This document shows positions 8,278 to 16,525 of a DNA stretch of 64,000 nt, in pieces. Under the pieces are notes generated by a model, which saw only the letters and a list, made by a program, of their open reading frames with translations, was not told where the DNA came from and did no database searches. Numbering within the stretch: position 1 is the first letter of the stretch; each line of letters starts with the position of its first letter. Origin of the DNA: Bradyrhizobium sp. AZCC 1610 (lineage in GTDB: Bacteria > Pseudomonadota > Alphaproteobacteria > Rhizobiales > Xanthobacteraceae). The translations under genes and the position numbers were made by a program. The stretch is taken from positions 1,645,001-1,709,000 of the forward strand of contig NZ_JAZHRR010000001.1 in the NCBI RefSeq assembly GCF_036924515.1. The letters are read 5' to 3'.

Positions 8278-9192
8278 CTACGAACGCAAAACCGCCGCCA
8301 CTTCGGCCGCTGTCGGCATCGACGGTGCGGCGCCCATCCGCTGCACGCAGATCGATGCGGCGGCATTGGCGTAATCAAGCGCGTCGCGGATCGGCTTTCC
8401 ATCGGCAAGCTGCGCGGCGAGGGCGCCGACAAAGCAATCGCCGGCGCCGGTGGTGTCCACCGCCTTCACAGCGCGCCCCGCAATCAACGAGGACTCACCG
8501 CCCACAAGCGCTAGCACGCCGCGCTTGCCCAGCGTAACGCAGATGATCTTGTTTGAAGCGGTTGGCAGGCGTCGCGCTGCTTCAATGAAACGGGCGGGCT
8601 CGTCGGTATCATGAAGTTCGGCCTGTGCGAGAAGCCCAAGCTCGGTCTCGTTGAGGATCATGATGTCAACGAGTTCGAGCAATTGCGGGCTGCAGGCCAT
8701 CGCCGGCGCGGGATTGAGAATCGTGGTCGCCCCGGCCGCACGCGCCCGTTTGAAGAAGGCGGCGATCGTGGGCTGCGGAATTTCGAACTGGCTGACGGCG
8801 ACGTCACCTTTGGCAAGGAGGGGCGCGGCGACATCCTCGGCACTGACCAGCGCATTGGCGCCGGGCACGACGACAATGGTGTTGTCGGCGTCGGCAATGG
8901 TGATCACGGCCGTCCCGGTATGGATATCCGCGGTGTCCTTGACCAGAGCGAGGTCGACGCCTTGCGCGGCGAGAAACTGCCGCAATTGCTGGCCGAACGC
9001 GTCCATGCCCAGTCGGCCGATCAGCGTCGACGGCGCCCCGAGTTTTGCGGCGGCCACGGCCTGGTTGGCGCCCTTGCCGCCTGGAAAATAATGCACGGCT
9101 TTGCCGGCGACGGTCTCGCCGACCTTCGGATGCCGGTCGGCCGTCGTCACCACATCCATGTTGATGCTGCCGGCAACGAACACGCGCCCCAT
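8278..9192 (-). CDS. rbsK: Ribokinase
   Basis: A 304-residue PfkB-family kinase with the features of ribokinase, which phosphorylates D-ribose at O5 with ATP. PGGKGANQAVA near the N-terminus is the sugar-binding signature, and DTTGAGDCFVGAL near the C-terminus contains the anion hole and catalytic Asp. The start MGRVFVAG follows ACGGGGA; an upstream Met at 9234 falls inside a repeat and is rejected. No ribose transporter is next to it. A second, more distant PfkB kinase follows on the same strand. Confidence 0.87.
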   Translation of the reverse strand: MGRVFVAGSINMDVVTTADRHPKVGETVAGKAVHYFPGGKGANQAVAAAKLGAPSTLIGRLGMDAFGQQLRQFLAAQGVDLALVKDTADIHTGTAVITIADADNTIVVVPGANALVSAEDVAAPLLAKGDVAVSQFEIPQPTIAAFFKRARAAGATTILNPAPAMACSPQLLELVDIMILNETELGLLAQAELHDTDEPARFIEAARRLPTASNKIICVTLGKRGVLALVGGESSLIAGRAVKAVDTTGAGDCFVGALAAQLADGKPIRDALDYANAAASICVQRMGAAPSMPTAAEVAAVLRS

Positions 9193-9208
9193 GCTTGCAA
9201 TTCCCCGT

Positions 9209-9310
9209 CTAGAGCCGTATCGGTCCTGATTCATCAGAACCGGCTCTAGTCCTTTTGCTTTGACGCGTTTTCACTACGCAAACCGGTACCCACTTTGCTC
9301 GAAAACGCTA
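9209..9310. repeat. Dispersed intergenic repeat, copy 1
   Basis: It begins with an inverted repeat (CTAGAGCC to GGCTCTAG, 9210-9249) and continues into a conserved tail containing TTTGACGCGTTTTC, AACCGGTACCCA and GAAAACGCTA. A related copy lies at 21142-21241. It separates two kinase genes. Function unknown. Confidence 0.75.
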
Positions 9311-9317
9311 TGCCGTG

Positions 9318-10211
9318 TCAGGCGCTTATCCGAAACTCCCGCATGATCGCCTCGAGATCTGCCAGCATCGGCAGGCCGGCCTCGTTGCCGAGGCGCTGGA
9401 TCTTGAAGGTCGAGGCAGCGCGCGCAAACTCGAAATGCTCCTGCCAGCTTTTAGCGGGATTGGCGAGATAGGAATAGACATACGCGCCGTGGAAGACGTC
9501 ACCTGCGCCGTTGGTGTCGATGACGCGTTCGGACGGAATCGAAAGCGCGGGAAGGCGGCGGACGGCGCCGGTCTCGTCATACCAGAGCAGGCCCTTTTCA
9601 CCCATGGTGACGCCGCCGATCCGGCAGCCGCGGCTCTTCAGGTAATCCAGCATGGCCTCCGGCGTCTTGTCCATCTGCTCGCACAGCCGCTCCGCCACGA
9701 TGGCGACGTCGATGAATTCCAGGAGCTCATGTGTATTGGTGCGCAGGCCGCCGCCGTCGAGCGAGGTCAGGATGCCGGCCTCGCGGCAGAGTTTTGCGTA
9801 ATGAATGGCGGCGTCCGGCTGATGGCCGTCGACATGCAGCGCGCGGCAGCCCTTCAAGTTCAGCATCGGGAAGGGATGAATGTGCTCGTCGTCGCGGCAG
9901 CGCACGATGGCGCGTTTGCCATCTTTCGGCATGATGAACGACAGCGACGAGGAGTTGACCTTGCGCGGATGGATCGAGATTCCGTATTTCGCGCTCATGT
10001 CCTGAAACATGCGGCCGAGCCAGTCGTTCGCCACCGTTGCGATCAGGTCGGGCACGACGCCGAGCTTGGCGCAGCAGAACGCCGCGGTGACGGCGTTGCC
10101 GCCAAACGACACGGCGTAGGCCGAGGCCACATGTTTTTCGTCGCCGGTCGGCATGTGGTCGGTGATGAAGGTAACGTCGATATAGGTCTGTCCGATGAAG
10201 AGAGCCTGCAT
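9318..10211 (-). CDS. PfkB-family carbohydrate kinase
   Basis: A 297-residue ribokinase-fold sugar or nucleoside kinase. It has the N-terminal VSFGGNAVTAA region, which corresponds to the GG sugar-binding motif, and the C-terminal DTNGAGDVFHGAY motif with the catalytic Asp. It is not a simple duplicate of the neighbouring ribokinase: the two share the fold motifs but differ elsewhere. The substrate cannot be told from sequence. It ends about 125 bp before the ribokinase start, with a dispersed repeat in between, so co-transcription is possible but uncertain. Confidence 0.83.
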   Translation of the reverse strand: MQALFIGQTYIDVTFITDHMPTGDEKHVASAYAVSFGGNAVTAAFCCAKLGVVPDLIATVANDWLGRMFQDMSAKYGISIHPRKVNSSSLSFIMPKDGKRAIVRCRDDEHIHPFPMLNLKGCRALHVDGHQPDAAIHYAKLCREAGILTSLDGGGLRTNTHELLEFIDVAIVAERLCEQMDKTPEAMLDYLKSRGCRIGGVTMGEKGLLWYDETGAVRRLPALSIPSERVIDTNGAGDVFHGAYVYSYLANPAKSWQEHFEFARAASTFKIQRLGNEAGLPMLADLEAIMREFRISA

Positions 10212-10436
10212 TCGTTTTCCGTCATAAGCTGGGGGGTGTCCCGGCGCGGCGCAGATACATTAGCACCGGTTATCGGACGCATTCGCTGAAATTATTCGCA
10301 ACCGTGCCGTCTTTGCAGCTTGAGATGGGAGTATGAGGAGAATACGACGACCGTCCTTAGGGATCTAGGCATACTGCCGTATAACGGCTGGCGGCTGCCC
10401 GGGTTTCCCGGCGGCGCCACAGAAGTGGAGGAAATG

Positions 10437-11696
10437 ATGACCGTTTATTCCGGTCCGGTGTTCGACATGGCGGTTAACCAATTTGGCGTCATCGCCAACC
10501 ATCTCGAAATCCCCATGGACGAGCGCGACCGAATCCTGATGCCGAAGCGGTCAGTTACCGTCTCATGCCCGATCCACCGCGACGACGGCACGGTCGCTGT
10601 GTTCGAAGGCTATCGCGTCCAGCATCACCTCACCCTCGGGCCGACCAAGGGCGGCACGCGGTTTGCGCCCTCCGTCGACATCGGCGAGGTAGCAGCGCTC
10701 GCGATCTGGATGAGCTGGAAATGTGCGCTGGTGGGGCTGCCCTATGGTGGCGCCAAGGGAGGAGTCAACGTCGATCTCGCCAAGATCTCCAAGCGCGAGC
10801 TGGAAGGGCTGTCGCGCCGCTACATGCAGGAGATGATTCCGTTCGTCGGCCCGCATACCGACGTGATGGCGCCTGACATGGGCACTAATGAGCAGGTGAT
10901 GGCCTGGTTCATGGACACCTATTCGATGTACCAGGGCCGCACCGTGACCGAGATCGTGACCGGCAAGCCGGTATCGTCAGGCGGCACGCTTGGCCGGCGC
11001 GAAGCGACGGGGCGCGGCGTCGCCTATCTCGCCCGGCGCGTGCTGAAGGAGCTGTCGATCAATCCAGGCACCGCCACCGCCGTGATCCAGGGCTTTGGCA
11101 ATGTCGGCTCCTATGCGGCGCTGGAGCTGCATCAGTATGGCCTGAAGATCATCGCGGTCAGCGATCACACCGGCGCGTTGCACGATCCGGCCGGGCTCGA
11201 TATTCCCGCGCTGATGCGGCATGCCGGAGCGCATGGCAGCATCGCCGGATTCTCCAACCAGATGACTTTCGACCCCGAGCAAATCCTGACGTTGCCCTGC
11301 GACGTTCTGGTGCCGGCGGCGATGGAGCGGGTGATCGATGCCAGCGTCGCGGAAAATCTCAAATGTCGCGTGCTGGCCGAAGGCGCGAACGGCCCGACCA
11401 CGCCGGAGGCCGACCTCGTGCTGGAAAAGCGCCAGGGCGAAGTGTTTTTGATTCCCGACATTCTCTGCAATTCCGGCGGCGTGGTGGTCAGCTACTTCGA
11501 ATGGGTGCAGGACCTGCAGCAATTGTTCTGGGAGGAAGAGGAAGTGACGCGGCGCGAATACGCCATCCTCGATCGCGCCTTCGATACCATGGTGACGCGC
11601 GCCAAGGCGGACAATATCCCGCATCGGACCGCGGCGATGGCGATCGGCGTGGAGAAGGTCCGCGCCGCCAAGAACACGCGAGGCCTGTTCCCGTGA
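10437..11696 (+). CDS. Glu/Leu/Phe/Val dehydrogenase (glutamate dehydrogenase)
   Basis: A 419-residue amino-acid dehydrogenase that most likely converts glutamate and 2-oxoglutarate with NAD(P). The substrate and catalytic lysines fall in GPTKGG (Lys71), SWK (Lys95) and LPYGGAKGG (Lys107). The dinucleotide fold shows IQGFGNVGS. GGAGG lies five bases before the second of two adjacent ATGs, which sets the start. The 225 bp upstream hold no gene. The stop overlaps the GTG start of the VOC gene by four bases, so the two are translated from one message. Confidence 0.9.
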   Translation: MTVYSGPVFDMAVNQFGVIANHLEIPMDERDRILMPKRSVTVSCPIHRDDGTVAVFEGYRVQHHLTLGPTKGGTRFAPSVDIGEVAALAIWMSWKCALVGLPYGGAKGGVNVDLAKISKRELEGLSRRYMQEMIPFVGPHTDVMAPDMGTNEQVMAWFMDTYSMYQGRTVTEIVTGKPVSSGGTLGRREATGRGVAYLARRVLKELSINPGTATAVIQGFGNVGSYAALELHQYGLKIIAVSDHTGALHDPAGLDIPALMRHAGAHGSIAGFSNQMTFDPEQILTLPCDVLVPAAMERVIDASVAENLKCRVLAEGANGPTTPEADLVLEKRQGEVFLIPDILCNSGGVVVSYFEWVQDLQQLFWEEEEVTRREYAILDRAFDTMVTRAKADNIPHRTAAMAIGVEKVRAAKNTRGLFP

Positions 11697-12541
11697 TCAC
11701 CGGCCTCGATCACGTCGTCGTTCTCACCGGCGATATCAACGCGGCCTCCGCGGCTTACCAGACCCTGTTTGCCCGCGCGCCGGCCTGGCAGAACAGCGGC
11801 GATGGCGCCGACCGCGTCCTGTTCACGCTCGACAACACGACGCTGGAATTGATGGCGCCGAGCGGCGAGGGCGCCAATGCGGCCCGGATTCGCGCGGTGC
11901 TTGCGGCCCAGGGCGAGGGACTCGCAAGCATCTGCTTCCGGACCGGCGATATCGCCAAAATGCATCGCAGACTCGACCGGCTCACGCTGAAGCCCGCTGC
12001 CATTGCCGAGGTCGAAAGCCGCGATGCGATCTCCGGCGCGACGCTGGCGTGGAAGCGGACCCGCGCGGCGACGGAGGCCACGCGCGGCGTCCGCATGTTC
12101 TTCCTCGAGCGTGACAAGGAGCGTCCGCTGTCGGTGCGAACCACGACCGGATCGATCACGGCGCTGGACCATGTCGTGGTCTCGACGTCAGACCCCGAAC
12201 GGGCCGCAGCCCTCTATGGCGCGCGGCTCGGCCTCGACATGGCGCTCGACCGCTCGCACCCGGATTGGGGCCGGCTGATGTTCTTCCGCTGCGGCGACCT
12301 CATTGTCGAGGTGACGCACCGGCCGGGCACGCCGGCAGATACATCGCAGGACCAGCTGCGCGGCCTGTGCTGGCGTGTGGCCGACATCGACGCCACCCAT
12401 GCGCGGCTAACTCAGGCAGGGGTCGACGTCTCGGAAGTCCGCACCGGCCGCAAGCCGGGGACGCGGGTTATGACGGTGCGCAGCGGCACGTCCGGCGTCC
12501 CGACGCTGCTGGTGCAGCCGTCGGCGGGGAAGGATGCATGA
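11693..12541 (+). CDS. Tandem VOC (glyoxalase/dioxygenase-fold) protein
   Basis: A 282-residue protein made of two vicinal-oxygen-chelate domains, each opening with the same phrase, LDHVVV: residues about 4-135 and about 150-275. The family includes glyoxalases, extradiol dioxygenases and resistance proteins. Metal ligand candidates are the His of each LDHVVV and acidic residues such as the Glu in LIVEVTH. The start is the GTG of a GTGA overlap with glutamate dehydrogenase. The substrate is unknown, and either domain could be non-catalytic. Confidence 0.8.
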   Translation: MITGLDHVVVLTGDINAASAAYQTLFARAPAWQNSGDGADRVLFTLDNTTLELMAPSGEGANAARIRAVLAAQGEGLASICFRTGDIAKMHRRLDRLTLKPAAIAEVESRDAISGATLAWKRTRAATEATRGVRMFFLERDKERPLSVRTTTGSITALDHVVVSTSDPERAAALYGARLGLDMALDRSHPDWGRLMFFRCGDLIVEVTHRPGTPADTSQDQLRGLCWRVADIDATHARLTQAGVDVSEVRTGRKPGTRVMTVRSGTSGVPTLLVQPSAGKDA

Positions 12542-12629
12542 GGGGAGGGTAAGGAAATGCGGCAGGATTCATTCTCAAACCGCACCTTGCATGCTACAGC
12601 TTGGCCCATGCGAGCACCGGGCGACTGAT

Positions 12630-13337
12630 TTGGCAAAGGCAAAACGCGTTCAGAAATGGCAGCGCGACCCCGCGGGCATGCGGCTGCGCATTCTCGAGGC
12701 CGCCAAGCAGGAATTCGCTGCCCATGGCCTGGCCGGCGCGCGCGTCGACCGCATCGCGGCCAATGCCGGCGCCAACAAGCGCATGCTGTATTACCATGTC
12801 GGCAACAAGGAAAACCTCTACCTCGCGGTGCTGGAAGGCGCCTATGAGAAGATCCGTTCTGAGGAGCGCGGGCTTGATCTTGAACATCTCGATCCGCCCG
12901 AGGCGATCGAGCGGCTGATCGACTTCACCTGGAACTATTTCCTCCGCAACCCGGAGTTTCTGGCGCTGCTCAACACCGAAAACCTCGCCAAAGCGCGCCA
13001 TCTGAAGCGCTCGACCAAGGTCAAATCGATGCACTCGCCGTTCGTCGAGATGATCCGCACGGTGGTGACAAGAGGCGTCGAAAGCGGCGATTTTCGCGTG
13101 GCCATCGATCCCGTGCAGCTCTACATTTCGATTGCCGGGCTGTGCTTCTTCTATCTCTCCAACAGCGCGACACTCTCGGTGATCTTCGGCCGCGACCTCC
13201 TGAAGAAAGAGGCGAGGGACGAGCGCCTCGCCCATATGGTGGCGCTGGTGCTGGCGGCGCTCACGGGCAAGTCGACGGCGGATTTCGGCAAGCCGGCATT
13301 GCCCGGCGTGCGGTCGCCGGCGCATCAGCCGGTCTAA
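12630..13337 (+). CDS. TetR/AcrR family transcriptional regulator
   Basis: About 235 residues. The N-terminal helix-turn-helix is typical of TetR: RLRILEAAKQEFAAHG, then ARVDRIAANAGANKRMLYYH and the phrase NKENLYLAVLE. The C-terminal ligand domain is of the common TetR_C type. The start is uncertain. I prefer TTG at 12630 (just before AKAKRVQKW); ATG at 12591 or at 12534, overlapping the VOC gene, are alternatives. It lies downstream of the glutamate dehydrogenase/VOC genes and may regulate them or the transporter that follows. Confidence 0.8.
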   Translation: MAKAKRVQKWQRDPAGMRLRILEAAKQEFAAHGLAGARVDRIAANAGANKRMLYYHVGNKENLYLAVLEGAYEKIRSEERGLDLEHLDPPEAIERLIDFTWNYFLRNPEFLALLNTENLAKARHLKRSTKVKSMHSPFVEMIRTVVTRGVESGDFRVAIDPVQLYISIAGLCFFYLSNSATLSVIFGRDLLKKEARDERLAHMVALVLAALTGKSTADFGKPALPGVRSPAHQPV

Positions 13338-13340
13338 CCC

Positions 13341-13467
13341 GTCGTTCCCTGCCAACGCAGGAACCCATAACCACCGATCTTGATTGTTGTCGTACCGGAC
13401 GGCGGCCCCAGTCTTCGCAAAACAGGCGCCCGTGGTTATAGGCCCCTGCGTTCGCAGGGGCGACGGG
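13341..13467. repeat. REP-like inverted pair C
   Basis: Two copies of the same palindrome family face each other: 13341-13369 (arms TTCCCTGC/GCAGGAA with substitutions) and about 13436-13467 (CCCCTGCGTTCGCAGGGG). The spacing is about 65 bp. The pair lies between the TetR gene and the ABC permease gene. A run of 11 G residues follows at 13488-13498. Confidence 0.8.
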
Positions 13468-13613
13468 ATTCCGGGGGCATAACGCCCGGGGGGGGGGGCG
13501 CTTTCGCGGGAACGACGGCAGGAACGACAAAATACCGCACGAAAACCCGCTTGCTAGTATTTATCCAACGGGTTAATTTCGTTCCAGAAGAGACGATCAT
13601 CAGGGAGCGGGAC

Positions 13614-14423
13614 GTGGCCGAGCTGAAGCGCGAGAGTGGCGTGTCGAAAGCGCTGAATGCTGCATGGGTGCGGCCGTTTCTGTTCCTGCTTTTCATCGTT
13701 GTGATGTGGGACCTCACCATCCGCCTGTTCCAGATTCCGGCCTACCAGATCCCCGCGCCCGGCGATGTCGTGGCAGTGCTGTGGACGGACTGGCCGGAAC
13801 TGCTGCGGCAGGCCTGGCCCACCACCTATGCCACCATTTGCGGCTTCCTGCTGTCGGCGGTGTTCGGCATTCCCGTCGCCATGCTGATTGCGGGATCGAA
13901 GACGGTGGAAAGCTACGTCTATCCGCTACTCGTATTCTCGCAATCGGTGCCGAAGATCGCGATCGCGCCGCTGTTCGTGGTGTGGTTCGGTTTCGGCATC
14001 ATCCCGAAAGTGATCTCGGCATTCCTGCTCGGGTTTTTCCCGGTGGTGGTGTCTGCGGTGCAGGGCTTCAAATCGGTCGACCCTGACATGGTCGATCTCG
14101 CGCGAGCCATGCAGGGCAGCCGCTTCCGCGTATTTTGCGCCGTCAACCTGCCGCATGCGATGCCCGCGATCTTCTCCGGGCTGAAGGTCTCCATCACGCT
14201 CGCGGTCGTCGGCGCCGTGGTCGGCGAATTCGTCGGCTCCAATTCCGGCATCGGTTATGTGTTGCAGCGCTCGATCGGAACTTTTGATCTGCCGACGATG
14301 TTTGCCGCGCTGGTGATCCTGGCGCTGCTTGGCGTGGTCCTGTTCTGGATCGTCGACCGCATCGAAAGCCTCGTGATCCCCTGGCATGTCAGCCAGCGCG
14401 AGGACCTCATTTTTGCTTCGTAA
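13614..14423 (+). CDS. NitT/TauT-type ABC transporter permease
   Basis: A 269-residue inner-membrane permease of the SsuC/TauC type with about six hydrophobic segments. The coupling-helix (EAA-like) region is VDLARAMQGSRFRVFCAVNLPHAMPAIFSGL. The start is GTG at 13614, preceded by AGGGAG at a good distance; open sequence farther upstream runs through repeat DNA and is not coding. A periplasmic binding protein and an ATPase follow, completing the importer. Substrates of this class include sulfonates, nitrate and thiamine precursors; the real one is unknown. Confidence 0.87.
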   Translation: MAELKRESGVSKALNAAWVRPFLFLLFIVVMWDLTIRLFQIPAYQIPAPGDVVAVLWTDWPELLRQAWPTTYATICGFLLSAVFGIPVAMLIAGSKTVESYVYPLLVFSQSVPKIAIAPLFVVWFGFGIIPKVISAFLLGFFPVVVSAVQGFKSVDPDMVDLARAMQGSRFRVFCAVNLPHAMPAIFSGLKVSITLAVVGAVVGEFVGSNSGIGYVLQRSIGTFDLPTMFAALVILALLGVVLFWIVDRIESLVIPWHVSQREDLIFAS

Positions 14424-14478
14424 GCCAAACCAAAAGCGGCCCACCAAGGTTCGCAACAACACCAACGGGAGGATGACC

Positions 14479-15477
14479 ATGATACGAACGATAACGGCGA
14501 TCTCCGCCGCGCTGATCTGGACCGCGCTTGCAGTGGTTCCCGCATCGGCCGCCGACAAGGTGGTGCTGATGCTGAACTGGTACGTCTATGGTGAGCACGC
14601 GCCGTTCTATTACGGCAAGGCCAAGGGCATCTATGCCGCCGAAGGCATCGACCTGGAGATCCAGGAAGGCCGCGGTTCGGCGGCGACCACGCAAGCGGTT
14701 GCGGCCAAGACCGCCAATTTCGGCTATGTCGACGTGCCCACGATGATGCGCGCGGCCGTGAAGGGCGCCCCGATCGTCGCCACCGGCGTATTGCTGCAGA
14801 CCAGCCCGATGTCGGCGATGGGCTTTGTCGAAAAGAACATCAAGAAGCCCGAGGACATCAAGGGCAAGACGGTGGCGATCACGCCGGCCGATTCCATGAC
14901 GCAGATCTGGCCGCTGTTCCTGAAGAAGACCGGTCTGAAGGAAAGCGATTTCCAGACGGTGGCGGGCGACGGCCAGACCAAGCTGAACGCCGTGATCAAC
15001 GGCCAGGCTGATCTGTTGCTCGGCTACGTCATGGACCAGTCGATGAAGATCAAGGACGCCACCGGCAAGGACGTCAACGCGATCAAGTTCGCCGACTACG
15101 GCATCAACATGGTCTGCTCGGGCGTCGTCGCCAACACCGAGTTCGTCAAGGCCAACGCCGATCTGGTCAAGCGCTTCATGTCGGCGACCACCAAGGCGGT
15201 CGAAGCCGCCGAGAAGGACGCCAAGGGCGCCGCACAGTCGATCCTTGACGCCAACCCGAAGGGCGGCAAGATCGAGACGCTGACGAAGGGGTTCGAACTG
15301 ACCATCCCGCTCTACCGCACGGCGGAAACCAAGAGCAAGCGGCCGTTCCAGGTCACCGACCAGAACATGACCGACACGGTCAACCTGATGGTCGAATATG
15401 GCGGATTGGACGCCAAGGCCAAGGACAATCCGAAGGCGTTTTACACCAACGACTACCTGCCGCAGGGCGGTTCGTGA
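14479..15477 (+). CDS. ABC transporter substrate-binding protein (NMT1/THI5-like)
   Basis: A 332-residue periplasmic binding protein. It has a clear signal peptide (hydrophobic core AISAALIWTALAVV, cleavage after PASAA). The mature part opens with VVLMLNWYVYGEHAPFYYGKA, the typical first strand of NMT1/THI5/SsuA-type proteins. The start is the second of two nearby ATGs, six bases after GGGAGG. It delivers ligand to the permease encoded 55 bp upstream. The family often binds pyrimidines, sulfonates or aromatic acids, so the ligand remains open. Confidence 0.88.
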   Translation: MIRTITAISAALIWTALAVVPASAADKVVLMLNWYVYGEHAPFYYGKAKGIYAAEGIDLEIQEGRGSAATTQAVAAKTANFGYVDVPTMMRAAVKGAPIVATGVLLQTSPMSAMGFVEKNIKKPEDIKGKTVAITPADSMTQIWPLFLKKTGLKESDFQTVAGDGQTKLNAVINGQADLLLGYVMDQSMKIKDATGKDVNAIKFADYGINMVCSGVVANTEFVKANADLVKRFMSATTKAVEAAEKDAKGAAQSILDANPKGGKIETLTKGFELTIPLYRTAETKSKRPFQVTDQNMTDTVNLMVEYGGLDAKAKDNPKAFYTNDYLPQGGS

Positions 15478-15493
15478 GGGGCCTTGTGATCTC

Positions 15494-15631
15494 GTCGTCC
15501 CTGCGTAGTGCGCGGTTGCGCACGGAACAGGGACCTACAGCCACCGGCCTGCGTTGTTACAGAAGGTCTCCACCCCCGTGCCCGAACGAAAGGGCACGGC
15601 GCATGGGTCCCTGCGTTCGCAGGGGCGACGG
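15494..15631. repeat. REP-like inverted pair D within the transporter gene set
   Basis: The first copy (15494-15538) has the usual arms GTCGTCCCTG and CAGGGAC but a longer centre that forms its own stem, GTGCGC/GCGCAC. The second copy (about 15602-15631) is CCCTGCGTTCGCAGGG. Between them is a further small hairpin (GTGCCC/GGGCAC). The pair separates the binding-protein and ATPase genes. Confidence 0.8.
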
Positions 15632-15664
15632 GTGGAGAGACTTTTCTAAAGTGGACTTGGCTAA

Positions 15665-16513
15665 ATGAATCCCGCGACCAAACCCACCGAGATCGACCAG
15701 CCAGGCGCGCATCTGCGCCTGGTGTCGGATCGCGCCGGCAGCGCGGCGCCTGGCATCACGCTGTCCGGCGTCTCAAAAACCTATCGTTCGCGCGACGGCG
15801 ACGTGCCGTCGCTGCGGCCGCTGGATTTTCACATCAACGAGGGTGAGTTCTTCGTCGTGGTCGGCCCGTCCGGCTGCGGCAAGTCCACGCTCTTGAAGAT
15901 GATCTCCGGACTGCTCGCGCCGTCGACCGGCGAAATACTGGTCGAGGGCGAACAGGTGACGAAGCCGCACGGCAATGTCGGCATCGTGTTCCAGAATGCG
16001 CTGCTGCTGCCATGGCGCAACATCCTGTCCAACGTGATGTTGCCGATCGACATGAAGAAACTGCCGCGCAACGAGTATCTGCCGCGGGCGAAAGCGTTGC
16101 TGAAACTGGTCGGCCTGGAAGGTTTCGAGAAGAAACTGCCTTGGCAGCTTTCGGGCGGCATGCAGCAACGCGCTTCGATCTGCCGCGCGCTGGTGCACGA
16201 TCCCAAGATCATGCTGATGGACGAGCCGTTCGGCGCGCTCGACGCCATGACGCGCGAGAAGATGAATGTCGAGCTGATGCGCATCCAGCGCGAAACCGGC
16301 AAGACCGTGCTGCTGATCACGCATTCGATTCCGGAAGCGGTGTTTCTGGCCGACCGCGTGCTGGTCATGACTGAACGCCCCGGCGCGATCGCGGCGATCT
16401 ACGACGTGCCGTTGCCTCGCCCGCGCTCGCTGGACGCGATGGCTGATCCCGCCTTCACCGAACTGGTGCAGCGCATTCGCAAGCATTTCTTCACCCAAAG
16501 CGCGCTGGACTGA
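15665..16513 (+). CDS. NitT/TauT-type ABC transporter ATP-binding protein
   Basis: A 282-residue ATPase of the SsuB/TauB type. Walker A is GPSGCGKST (near residue 66), the Q-loop region is VFQNALLLPW, the signature is LSGGMQQR, Walker B is IMLMDEPFGALD, and the switch His is in LLITHS. About 30 residues precede the ABC domain and are poorly conserved. It powers import together with the permease and binding protein upstream, although a REP pair separates it from them. The enolase-superfamily gene starts 12 bp after its stop, linking the importer to the enzymes. Confidence 0.9.
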   Translation: MNPATKPTEIDQPGAHLRLVSDRAGSAAPGITLSGVSKTYRSRDGDVPSLRPLDFHINEGEFFVVVGPSGCGKSTLLKMISGLLAPSTGEILVEGEQVTKPHGNVGIVFQNALLLPWRNILSNVMLPIDMKKLPRNEYLPRAKALLKLVGLEGFEKKLPWQLSGGMQQRASICRALVHDPKIMLMDEPFGALDAMTREKMNVELMRIQRETGKTVLLITHSIPEAVFLADRVLVMTERPGAIAAIYDVPLPRPRSLDAMADPAFTELVQRIRKHFFTQSALD

Positions 16514-16525
16514 GACAGGCTTTCA

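Noticed and set aside
10320..10436. Upstream TTG start for glutamate dehydrogenase
   Set aside because: The extra 39 residues have no family match, and GGAGG precedes 10437.
13341..15631. CRISPR-like repeats
   Set aside because: Copies are palindromic, inverted and in pairs with variable spacing, not regular direct repeats with spacers.
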